From: Dyadobacter luteus
GTDB taxonomy: Bacteria > Bacteroidota > Bacteroidia > Cytophagales > Spirosomataceae
Reading direction: 5' to 3'
Assembly (NCBI RefSeq): GCF_003383615.1
Contig: NZ_QNUL01000008.1
Coordinates: forward strand, 124,001-188,000
Length of the DNA: 64,000 nt
Each line of letters opens with the position of its first letter. Position 1 is the stretch's first letter. Below the pieces are notes generated by a model. It saw nothing but the letters and a program-made list of their open reading frames with translations, was not told the DNA's origin and ran no database searches. Both the position numbers and the translations under genes were made by a program. Positions 54,375 to 61,791 of the stretch are shown here, piece by piece.

Positions 54375-54384
54375 AATCGGGTTC

Positions 54385-55134
54385 CTAGATCACATGAATA
54401 CCCATGTCACGATAAACCTTACAATCATCACTATCGCCCGTCTGGTCAGTGACAATTGTTGTCAGCTGATCGGTCGGGCATACATAAAAACCTTCTGCTG
54501 TCCCCAGCTTCTCTACAGTCGACAATGCAATAATCTCCTTTGATACATCAACCATGGCCTTTTTTACTTCACTTTCTTCGTAATCAGGACCTGTGACACC
54601 CAATTCCGGATGAATACTGCATATACCCATCAAACAAATATCTGCCCTGAATTTTGCAAAAAAATGCATGGTATCGCTTCCAACCGTTACGAATGACTTT
54701 TTCATCAAACGTCCTCCGGCAAACAAAACCTCCACCTTTTCGTGCTCCTCCAGGATACTGGCAATAGGGAAACTATTGGTAACCACTGTGAGTCTGATAT
54801 CTTTCGGTAATGATTGCGCTATCAGAAGTGGTGATGTACCTCCGTCAAAAATGACTACCTGATCATCCTTCAAAAAACCTAAGGCCTTGTTTGCAATAAT
54901 TTGCTTCTTTTCATTTCCGTAACCTATTCTGTCTTTGAAATGATGCGGTCCGGGAGAATGAGGAATAGCACCTCCTCTGACAGATTTCAACAAACCTTGT
55001 TCTGCCAACTCTTTAATATCTCTTCTTACCGTATCTTCCGAAACTTGCAAAATATTGCTAAGTCCTGCAAGCTGCACCTTTTGATCAGTATTCAACTGAT
55101 TAAGAATAACTTGAAAACGTTCCTCCTTTAGCAT
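54385..55134 (-). CDS. DeoR/GlpR family transcriptional regulator
   Basis: 249 aa from the ATG at 55134 (MLKEERFQVILNQLNTDQKV). The longer frame to 55323 overlaps the divergent gene and its N-terminus is not protein-like. The N-terminal DeoR helix-turn-helix includes VSEDTVRRDIKELAEQGLL. The C-terminal DeoRC sensor domain (IFDGGTSPLLIAQSL, GRLMKKSFVTVG, CLMGICSIHPELGVT) binds sugar phosphates in this family. It is divergent from a deoxyribonucleotidase gene with a perfect 16-bp palindrome between them, which is the likely operator. Confidence 0.92.
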   Translation of the reverse strand: MLKEERFQVILNQLNTDQKVQLAGLSNILQVSEDTVRRDIKELAEQGLLKSVRGGAIPHSPGPHHFKDRIGYGNEKKQIIANKALGFLKDDQVVIFDGGTSPLLIAQSLPKDIRLTVVTNSFPIASILEEHEKVEVLFAGGRLMKKSFVTVGSDTMHFFAKFRADICLMGICSIHPELGVTGPDYEESEVKKAMVDVSKEIIALSTVEKLGTAEGFYVCPTDQLTTIVTDQTGDSDDCKVYRDMGIHVI

Positions 55135-55180
55135 ATAATTAATAATTAGACTGCAATTTAAGAAAATATAGTAAAACAAT

Positions 55181-55196
55181 TTGCAATATATTGCAA
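55181..55196. promoter_or_regulatory. Perfect 16-bp palindrome, likely DeoR-family operator
   Basis: TTGCAATATATTGCAA is a perfect palindrome 47 bp before the deoR-like gene and 50 bp before the deoxyribonucleotidase gene. Half-site-like TGCAAT at 55152 and a further TTGCAA-like stretch near 55226 may be extra contacts. It is well placed to control both genes. Confidence 0.6.
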
Positions 55197-55245
55197 TATT
55201 TGATCTATTTTTAAAGCAAAATATCGCAAACACAAATTGACAGAC

Positions 55246-55776
55246 ATGAAAAAGACTATTGCCATTGACATGGACAACGTCATTGTAGATATCGAAACCA
55301 ACTGGATAAACATCTATGAACAAGAATTTGGCGTAAAGATTGACCGGAATGAAATGCTGGGAAAACCTGAAGATATGGCATTTCCTGATCCTGTTGCTGC
55401 CAGAAATTTATTGTACAAACCGGGTTTTTTCCGTTATGCACCCATCATGCCGGGCGCTGTTGAAGCATTGACTGAACTAAATAAAAATTTCGAAATTTAT
55501 ATCGTTTCTGCCGCGATGGAGTTTCCTAACTCACTTGCCGAAAAATACGACTGGCTGGCAGAACACTTTCCATTTATATCATGGAGAAATATTATTTTCT
55601 GCGGAGATAAAAGTGTAGTTGTAACCGACTTTCTGATTGATGATCATCTCAAAAATCTGGATTTCTGTAAAGGGACACCTATTTTATTTACAGCCGCGCA
55701 TAATGTTAACATAACCAAGCACCACAGGGTAAACAACTGGGTGGAAGCACTTCAGTTTCTCCGGGAGCATGTGTAA
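55246..55776 (+). CDS. 5'(3')-deoxyribonucleotidase (NT5C type, HAD)
   Basis: 176 aa from the ATG at 55246; an in-frame TTG at 55237 adds three residues. The HAD nucleophile motif is TIAIDMDNVIVD (D8, D10), the cap holds the helical segment with FFRYAPIMPGAVEAL, and FLIDDHLKNLD supplies the last acidic pair. Enzymes of this family remove phosphate from deoxyribonucleotides. The divergent DeoR regulator fits nucleotide or sugar-phosphate control. Confidence 0.88.
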   Translation: MKKTIAIDMDNVIVDIETNWINIYEQEFGVKIDRNEMLGKPEDMAFPDPVAARNLLYKPGFFRYAPIMPGAVEALTELNKNFEIYIVSAAMEFPNSLAEKYDWLAEHFPFISWRNIIFCGDKSVVVTDFLIDDHLKNLDFCKGTPILFTAAHNVNITKHHRVNNWVEALQFLREHV

Positions 55777-55963
55777 AGATCACGATTAGGTAATAATTGG
55801 TGGGTAATCCCGATTTAGTGATACTTAATAAATGATTTCTTTTACAGTTTGTTTGAACATTCGCTATATTTCGCCGTTTACCTATGGACACATTTTGATC
55901 ACAAGTAAACAAAGCTCACTTTAATAGAATCTGTTTAGCTTTTACCTACTCACCGTCTAATTC

Positions 55964-56608
55964 ATGAAAACCAAATTACTCTATCTGCTATTCATTGCAG
56001 CTCCTTGTTTCGTATCGAAAACTCAGGCTCAAACCTTTACAGCCAAAGCCGGTTTAAATCTTGCCAATGTAAAAGAAAATGGCGGCGGCCTGAACCTTGA
56101 CTATGATATGAAGCCAGGCCTTCATTTGGGTTTGGCTGCTGAGTTACCGATTAATAACTGGCTAGCCATTGAACCTGCATTACTTTTCAATCAAAAGGGA
56201 GCCAAATTCAATAATAATTTATTTGGGACCAAAGTTGACGCCAGCATTAAGATGGATTATCTTGATATTCCGGTTAACCTGAAAGTTTCTCAAAAGATGG
56301 AAAACGATATGAGAATATTTGCAACGGCAGGACCCTACCTGGGTATTGGGCTGGCAGGTAAGGTAAAAGCAAATGCGGGGGGCCAAACAGTTGATGAAAA
56401 AATAACATGGGGCTCAGATGAAGATAGTATGTACAAACGCCTCGAAGCAGGAGCGACATTTGGCGCTGGTGTTGAAATCAATATGATTCAATTAGGGATT
56501 TCTTATGACCTGGGGCTTTCGAATACCTCAGCAGTTACAGATGATGGTTATTCGTCCAAAAACCGGATTCTGAGATTTTCAGTAGGTTACCGATTTGGCA
56601 AAAACTAA
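55964..56608 (+). CDS. PorT-family outer-membrane beta-barrel protein
   Basis: A 214-aa protein with a signal peptide ending TQAQ and an eight-stranded barrel pattern (FTAKAGLNLANVKENGG at the start, ILRFSVGYRFGK at the end). Most strands alternate hydrophobic and polar residues, and the last residue is Asn after GK. Such proteins are common in Bacteroidota outer membranes; function unknown. It follows a 187-bp gap with a near-promoter TATATTTC at about 55872. Confidence 0.88.
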   Translation: MKTKLLYLLFIAAPCFVSKTQAQTFTAKAGLNLANVKENGGGLNLDYDMKPGLHLGLAAELPINNWLAIEPALLFNQKGAKFNNNLFGTKVDASIKMDYLDIPVNLKVSQKMENDMRIFATAGPYLGIGLAGKVKANAGGQTVDEKITWGSDEDSMYKRLEAGATFGAGVEINMIQLGISYDLGLSNTSAVTDDGYSSKNRILRFSVGYRFGKN

Positions 56609-56616
56609 AAAGAAAA

Positions 56617-56641
56617 GGAGCTTGATCAAAAATCGGGCTCC
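56617..56641 (+). terminator. Stem-loop after the beta-barrel gene
   Basis: Arms ggagcttgat (56617-56626) and atcgggctcc (56632-56641) form ten pairs, two of them G-U on the plus strand, with loop caaaa. No long T-run follows on plus; on minus a T-rich stretch follows but two pairs are lost. It likely ends the beta-barrel transcript. Confidence 0.45.
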
Positions 56642-56671
56642 CTCTTAGCAAATCACTCTCTAAATCTTTTA

Positions 56672-58690
56672 TCAGGATTTCTCCTTCACACGCTCCTTCA
56701 ATTGCATTAACTCATCCCGCAAACGCGCCGCTTCAAGGAAGTCAAGATCTTTGGCAGCTGATTCCATTTTACGTTGTGTCTCGGCAATCAATTTCTGAAG
56801 ATCATTTTTACCCATATATTGAACTACCGGATCCGCCGCTATACGGATTTCAGTTGGTTCTACATATACCTTTCTAGGCTTGGAATCCGCTACAGAAGTT
56901 TGTTCCATAATTGCTTCCTTCGACTTCAGAATTGTTTTGGGCGTAATTCCGTGGGCTCTGTTATATTCTAATTGAATACTCCTCCTACGGCTTGTTTCAT
57001 CAATGGCCTGCTCCATTGATCCGGTCATCACATCGGCATACATAATTACCTTCCCACGGTCATTACGGGCGGCACGTCCGATTGTCTGGATCATAGAGCG
57101 CACATCCCGAAGGAATCCTTCTTTATCCGCATCCATAATAGCCACCAGCGAAACTTCGGGCAAATCCAACCCCTCTCTTAACAGGTTCACACCCACCAGT
57201 ACATCGAATACACCCAACCGTAGCTCCCGTAAAATTTCCACGCGGTCCAGTGCCTTCACTTCTGAATGTATATACCGGCATTTGATACCAACTCTATCCA
57301 GATATTTGCTCAGCTCCTCCGCCATACGTTTGGTAAGCGTAGTAATAAGGACCCTGTCACCCATTTCGATTCTCTTAGTTACCTCATCGAGCAGATCATC
57401 AATCTGATTCAGACTTGGGCGTACTTCAATTTCCGGATCGAGCAAACCAGTTGGCCGGATGATCTGCTCTACCACCACACCTTCCGATTTTCTCAGTTCA
57501 TAATCAGATGGTGTCGCACTTACAAATATGGTTTGGGGCGTCATATCTTCAAACTCCTGGAAAGTAAGCGGTCTGTTATCCATCGCAGATGGCAGCCTGA
57601 AGCCATATTCCACCAGTGACTCCTTACGAGATCTGTCCCCACCCCACATCGCGCGTATTTGCGGCATGGTTACATGGCTTTCATCAACAACCATCAGAAA
57701 ATCTTCCGGGAAATAATCCAGTAAACAGAATGGTCTTTGCCCGGGCAAACGACGATCGAAATACCGCGAATAGTTTTCAATACCTGAGCAATAACCGAGC
57801 TCACGCATCATCTCCATATCAAACTCCGTACGCTCCTTCACCCTTTCTGCTTCAGCCAATCGGCCTTCCGCGGTGAAATATTTAACCTGCTGTACCAAAT
57901 CATCCTGAATCTCCTTGATAGACTGATTAAGTACATCCCGGCCCGTCACAAACAGATTAGCCGGAAAAATGGCGATAGCTTTATCATTGGAAATCTTCTT
58001 TCCGCTATCAGGTTCAATACGCTGAATTTCTTCAATTTCATCGCCGAAAAAGATGACCCTGTAAGCAAAGTCAGCATAGCCGGGATAGATATCTACCGTA
58101 TCGCCCTTCACACGGAAAGTACCACGACTAAACTCAACTTCAGTACGGCTATACAAAATCTCCACCAGTCTGAACAGGAATTGATTCCTGCTCACGATAT
58201 CTCCCAACTTCACACTCACAATACTCTTTTTGTACTCATTGGGATTGCCTGCTCCATATATACAGGATACCGAGGCCACCACCAGCACATCACGTCTTCC
58301 GCTCATCAGAGAAGAAACCGTATGTAACCTGAGTTTATCGATTTCCTGATTGATCATCAGGTCCTTTTCTATATAGGTATTTGTAGTCGAAATGAATGCT
58401 TCGGGTTGGTAATAATCATAGTAGCTAATGAAATATTCCACCGCATTATTAGGAAAAAACTGCTTGAATTCTCCATATAGCTGCGCAGCCAATGTCTTGT
58501 TATGACTCAAAACCAGCGTGGGCCGGTTAATTTCCGCAACTACATTCGCTACCGTAAATGTTTTCCCGGAACCAGTAACCCCAAGCAAAGTCTGGGCAGG
58601 CTCACCGGCATTAATTCCATTTAAAAGTTGTCTTATCGCTTCCGGCTGGTCACCGGTAGGTTTGTAATCAGAAGTCAGTTCAAAATTCAT
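56672..58690 (-). CDS. uvrB: Excinuclease ABC subunit UvrB
   Basis: 672 aa from the ATG at 58690 (MNFELTSDYKPTGDQPEAI); the frame goes up to 58753 but the extra 21 residues are not UvrB-like. Helicase motif I is GVTGSGKT (37-44), the damage-probing hairpin is in YDYYQPEAF, and the C-terminus has the UvrC-binding UVR segment (about 630-670). It verifies lesions in nucleotide excision repair with UvrA and UvrC. All key motifs are intact. Confidence 0.97.
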   Translation of the reverse strand: MNFELTSDYKPTGDQPEAIRQLLNGINAGEPAQTLLGVTGSGKTFTVANVVAEINRPTLVLSHNKTLAAQLYGEFKQFFPNNAVEYFISYYDYYQPEAFISTTNTYIEKDLMINQEIDKLRLHTVSSLMSGRRDVLVVASVSCIYGAGNPNEYKKSIVSVKLGDIVSRNQFLFRLVEILYSRTEVEFSRGTFRVKGDTVDIYPGYADFAYRVIFFGDEIEEIQRIEPDSGKKISNDKAIAIFPANLFVTGRDVLNQSIKEIQDDLVQQVKYFTAEGRLAEAERVKERTEFDMEMMRELGYCSGIENYSRYFDRRLPGQRPFCLLDYFPEDFLMVVDESHVTMPQIRAMWGGDRSRKESLVEYGFRLPSAMDNRPLTFQEFEDMTPQTIFVSATPSDYELRKSEGVVVEQIIRPTGLLDPEIEVRPSLNQIDDLLDEVTKRIEMGDRVLITTLTKRMAEELSKYLDRVGIKCRYIHSEVKALDRVEILRELRLGVFDVLVGVNLLREGLDLPEVSLVAIMDADKEGFLRDVRSMIQTIGRAARNDRGKVIMYADVMTGSMEQAIDETSRRRSIQLEYNRAHGITPKTILKSKEAIMEQTSVADSKPRKVYVEPTEIRIAADPVVQYMGKNDLQKLIAETQRKMESAAKDLDFLEAARLRDELMQLKERVKEKS

Positions 58691-58863
58691 AACCTGATAA
58701 TAAATGTAAATAGCTGTTAGCCAATACTTATTAGCGATTAGCTGAGGAATCAATTGACATCATATGGAGCAAAATCAAATTTCCCAATAGGTGCTTACTC
58801 TAAACAACGCTGATTAAATATAGAATAGTTTCTTGTACTGACGGGCTGTAAATACGCCGTGTA

Positions 58864-58898
58864 CAAAAACAATACCCCGACTTTTCCGCCGGGGTATT
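58864..58898 (-). terminator. Terminator after the cupin/JmjC gene
   Basis: Arms aataccccg (58871-58879) and cggggtatt (58890-58898). On the minus strand it is followed by GTTTTTG, 33 bp past the stop codon of the cupin-like gene. Confidence 0.8.
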
Positions 58899-58930
58899 TC
58901 AAAATAAATAATTCTATACGTAAGATTGCA

Positions 58931-59773
58931 CTAGACCAAATGCTGTGCCTTCTCTACAGCTTGCTTCTCTTTCCAATGCTGCCAACCTAAACCAAAAATT
59001 TTGGTCATGCTTTTATCTACAAACGTATGTCGAACGATGTTCATACCACCGCGAACAGCAGTAAATACTGAGTTATTAGCACGTAGAGCCAAACTAAATC
59101 CTCCGTCTACATAGCGGATATAATGCCACCACAGAGACGGGATAAAGATAGTTTCCCCGTGCATGAGTGTAGTTTCATATCCTGTAAGCCCTTTCAGAGC
59201 CGGGAATTTTTCATAGTCCGGATCAATCGGATTCACCTTGCTCATTACAGTGTATGGATGGTGATAAAGCCTCGCGCTATCTTCGGGTGCGAACAGTATT
59301 ACCTGCTTGCGCGTATGGAACTGTGTCAAGAACACATTCGAGCAATCCATATCATAGTGCAGGTTTGTGATTGCACCCTGTCCTCCGAAAAATACAAATT
59401 TGTAAGACTTCAAAAACCCATCCATAATGGTCGGGAAGATAATATCCTTCTCCAATGAAGGTGCTTTTTTGAATATATCGAAGAGGAACAAACGAAGATC
59501 TGTAGGTCCTGCTTCAATGGCTGAAAGATAATCTCCAAACTTCATCGTTTTCGCGGTCTGGAAATACTTATCAGCGTCATGCACGTGATTATCTACCAAG
59601 GGCACTTCTATTTGTCCATGATTTTCCCTGAGCCAGTCGAATGTCCATTTTTCCATGGCCGGCCAATCCTTCATCAGATCAGTAAATACTACCGGACGAC
59701 TTGGTTTTAAATAGTTTTCGATGAATTCTTCACGGGTAAGTCCGCTACGCTTTTCTATGGGCACTAATTTCAT
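58931..59773 (-). CDS. Cupin-like (JmjC-type) Fe(II)/2-oxoglutarate oxygenase
   Basis: A 280-aa Cupin_8/JmjC protein. The iron site is H139-Y-D141 (in NLHYDMD) with H217 (SLWWHYIRY) as the distal histidine. FVFFGGQGAITNLHYD and the GETIFIPSLWWH strand match FIH-1/JMJD5-like hydroxylases. Bacterial members hydroxylate proteins such as ribosomal proteins or act on small molecules; the target is unknown. A promoter at 59940-59968 gives a leader of about 160 nt, longer than usual here. Confidence 0.9.
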   Translation of the reverse strand: MKLVPIEKRSGLTREEFIENYLKPSRPVVFTDLMKDWPAMEKWTFDWLRENHGQIEVPLVDNHVHDADKYFQTAKTMKFGDYLSAIEAGPTDLRLFLFDIFKKAPSLEKDIIFPTIMDGFLKSYKFVFFGGQGAITNLHYDMDCSNVFLTQFHTRKQVILFAPEDSARLYHHPYTVMSKVNPIDPDYEKFPALKGLTGYETTLMHGETIFIPSLWWHYIRYVDGGFSLALRANNSVFTAVRGGMNIVRHTFVDKSMTKIFGLGWQHWKEKQAVEKAQHLV

Positions 59774-60148
59774 GACAGAAACAGAATTAATGATAAACTA
59801 CTGAATAAAAGGATTAATTAAAATACAGTATGTCTGGTGATAACCTGGAATAGAACTAAATGAGCGGGATGCGCTGCGAACAATAACAGTTAAAGACTGC
59901 ACATAAGTTCTGAAATCCTACCCATTCTGATATCCGATCCAAATTTATTAAAGAGTATTGAGAAACAACATTATTTTCATACTTAATATAAAAATATCCC
60001 CTCTAAGTTTATAGAGTTTATATTTTATAAATATCCCAAGAAGGGCCACTATCGTCGTTAAAGATGATTATGCTCATGGGATATGAAATTTGGGCAGTGA
60101 ATTAAGAAAAGCACAACAAATTTGTAAATTGACCTCCAAATCAAAAAC
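59774..60148. other. 375-bp divergent intergenic region
   Basis: It holds the cupin promoter at 59940-59968 and an AT-rich stretch (59945-60040). I find no tRNA, no ORF of note, and no clear promoter match for the DUF1003 gene, although ttgtaaattg close to its start could be a weak one. Confidence 0.6.
59940..59968 (-). promoter_or_regulatory. Promoter of the cupin/JmjC gene (TTG-N18-TAAATTTG)
   Basis: On the minus strand TTG (59968-59966) and TAAATTTG (59947-59940) are 18 bases apart, matching the Bacteroidota consensus. The leader to the ATG at 59773 is about 160 nt. Confidence 0.6.
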
Positions 60149-60727
60149 ATGGATACCGGAAAGCAGGATATTGAAGACATTCTTGATGTACAGAACATCC
60201 AGATTAAAAAATTGCATGACATCGTACTTCAGTCCATAAAAGACCAGGATTTACTTCTAAGTAATCTTCTACATCCTCCTACCGAAAAATCAACGGTCGG
60301 GCAAAGAATTTCGGATCAGGTGGCGAAGTTTGGCGGCAGCTGGACCTTCATCATCACGTTCTCCATTCTGCTCATTGGCTGGATCGCCTACAATTCCATG
60401 GTACCGGCATCTGCTCAGTTTGATCCCTTTCCCTTCATACTAATGAATCTTGTTCTGTCGTCAGTCGCGGCTTTACAGGCTCCGATCATTATGATGAGCC
60501 AGAACAGGCAGGAAGAAAAAGACCGTATTAATGCCGAAAACGATTATATGGTCAATCTGAAGGCTGAACTTGAAGTTCGCAGCCTGCACCAGAAAGTGGA
60601 TTTACTCTTGGAGGAGCAAATCAAAACGTTATTTGAAATTCAGGCCAAACAAGTAGAAATGCTAAAAAAGCTGGATCAGAAGATCGACCTGGTCCTTAAA
60701 AACGGCGAAAACAGTAACAATAGATGA
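60149..60727 (+). CDS. DUF1003 membrane protein
   Basis: A 192-aa protein with two helices (about 66-85 and 95-115) and the DUF1003 signature KFGGSWTFIITFSILLIGW, DPFPFILMNLVLSSVAALQA, SQNRQEEKDR. The C-terminal part is a long, charged coiled-coil-like region (about 120-190) ending in KLDQKIDLVLKNGEN. Function unknown. Its stop overlaps the next start (ATGA), so they are coupled. Confidence 0.92.
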   Translation: MDTGKQDIEDILDVQNIQIKKLHDIVLQSIKDQDLLLSNLLHPPTEKSTVGQRISDQVAKFGGSWTFIITFSILLIGWIAYNSMVPASAQFDPFPFILMNLVLSSVAALQAPIIMMSQNRQEEKDRINAENDYMVNLKAELEVRSLHQKVDLLLEEQIKTLFEIQAKQVEMLKKLDQKIDLVLKNGENSNNR

Positions 60728-61065
60728 AAATCAACTACGATAATAAAGTATTCAATCCTGTTTCCAATTCAGAGAACGGAGAAGTAGACCTCAGTATGCA
60801 GTTCGTTTACAAACAAACTGGCAATATCGTCACTTCAACCTATTCCGGCGGGCGCATTGTATCAGGACAGCTGATCGCCCTTGTCAATGAGGATGGTGGA
60901 CTGGACATGCGTTATCATCAGATCAATACCAAAGGAGAAATGATGACTGGAATATGTATATCCACACCTGAGCTGTTACCTAATGGGAAAATACGGCTTT
61001 ATGAAAAGTGGCGATGGACAAGCGGCGATTTATCGGAAGGAGAATCTGTTCTGGAGGAACAATAA
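60724..61065 (+). CDS. Small conserved beta-rich protein, function unknown
   Basis: 113 aa, with pattern NYDNKVFNPVSNSENGEV, SGGRIVSGQLIALV, LDMRYHQINTKGEMMTG and KIRLYEKWRWTSGD. Relatives in databases sometimes carry the name N-acetylglutamate synthase, but this protein has no GNAT fold or acetyl-CoA motif, so that name is not supported. The first four bases overlap the DUF1003 stop. Confidence 0.8.
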   Translation: MKINYDNKVFNPVSNSENGEVDLSMQFVYKQTGNIVTSTYSGGRIVSGQLIALVNEDGGLDMRYHQINTKGEMMTGICISTPELLPNGKIRLYEKWRWTSGDLSEGESVLEEQ

Positions 61066-61106
61066 TTTAAAGTCCGTGCATTATTATTCAGAAATCTGAT
61101 CTTGAT

Positions 61107-61637
61107 ATGAAGCATCTTCCTTTTATACTGATCCTCTGGACCGTTTTTTCAAATATCACCAATGCCCAAACAAGTCGGGTTGTTTCGGGCTCAACTAATT
61201 TCAGTGTAAAGTTTGTCCTGGGCACCTGCGATGGTACTTTTGATGCACCAAAGGGAACTGCTGTGTTTGATGAAAATAATCCTGGAAAATCGTCATTCAA
61301 CCTCACTATTGATGCTTCATCCTTTCAAACCGGAAATAAAACCCGTGATAAGGACATGAAGAGTGAAAAGTATTTTCATGTCGCCAAATTTCCTGAAATC
61401 CGATTCAAATCTTCAAAAATTGAAAAATCCGGCAATAATTACCGTGCTTCCGGAACACTTATAATCCGCGATGTAAGTAAAAATGTTACACTCCCCTTCG
61501 ATGCCAAAAAGAACAAAGACGGTGGTTACACCCTCAGCAGCCAATTTGAAGTAAACCGGCTGGATTATCAGATCGGTGAAAAGGACTGGAAATTGAAGGA
61601 TATTGTTACGGTACAAATCGTTGCAGAGATCCATTAG
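61107..61637 (+). CDS. Periplasmic YceI family protein
   Basis: A 176-aa protein with a signal peptide (MKHLPFILILWTVFSNITNA) and a YceI-like lipocalin fold: SGSTNFSVKFVLGTCDGTF, the KSEKYFHVAKFPEIRF segment typical of YceI (DxxxF..A.yP.i.F), and a terminal LKDIVTVQIVAEIH. Family members bind polyisoprenoid or quinone-like lipids in the periplasm. It is 41 bp after the small beta-rich gene, possibly in the same operon. Confidence 0.9.
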   Translation: MKHLPFILILWTVFSNITNAQTSRVVSGSTNFSVKFVLGTCDGTFDAPKGTAVFDENNPGKSSFNLTIDASSFQTGNKTRDKDMKSEKYFHVAKFPEIRFKSSKIEKSGNNYRASGTLIIRDVSKNVTLPFDAKKNKDGGYTLSSQFEVNRLDYQIGEKDWKLKDIVTVQIVAEIH

Positions 61638-61728
61638 TACATTTCATTCTATCTTCCTTTAAGAGCAGAAAACCGTTTTTTCAGGTGATTTTCAAGACCG
61701 GGAAAATTATTCCGTACACTTTACTTTG

Positions 61729-61777
61729 TAATTAGTCTAAATACTATTTTATTTGCAATTCTATAATTGGTCTAAAT
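61729..61777 (+). promoter_or_regulatory. Two direct repeats of a DtxR-like half-site before the TonB receptor
   Basis: TAATTAGTCTAAAT (61729-61742) and TAATTGGTCTAAAT (61764-61777) differ by one base and start 35 bp apart, just before the receptor's ATG at 61792. TTAGTCTAAAT also occurs, reversed, in the mntH operator (ATTTAGACTAA at 35775-35785). The same metal-dependent regulator may bind both. Confidence 0.55.
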
Positions 61778-61791
61778 TGACATAATTAACA

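Noticed and set aside
55135..55323. N-terminal extension of the DeoR regulator
   Set aside because: It would overlap the divergent nucleotidase gene and cover the operator; the DeoR domain starts at the ATG at 55134.
59774..60148. Possible tRNA or small RNA gene in the largest gap
   Set aside because: No cloverleaf or terminator could be drawn; only an AT-rich promoter region is seen.
60724..61065. N-acetylglutamate synthase
   Set aside because: A name sometimes attached to such proteins, but there is no acetyltransferase motif and the length is too short.
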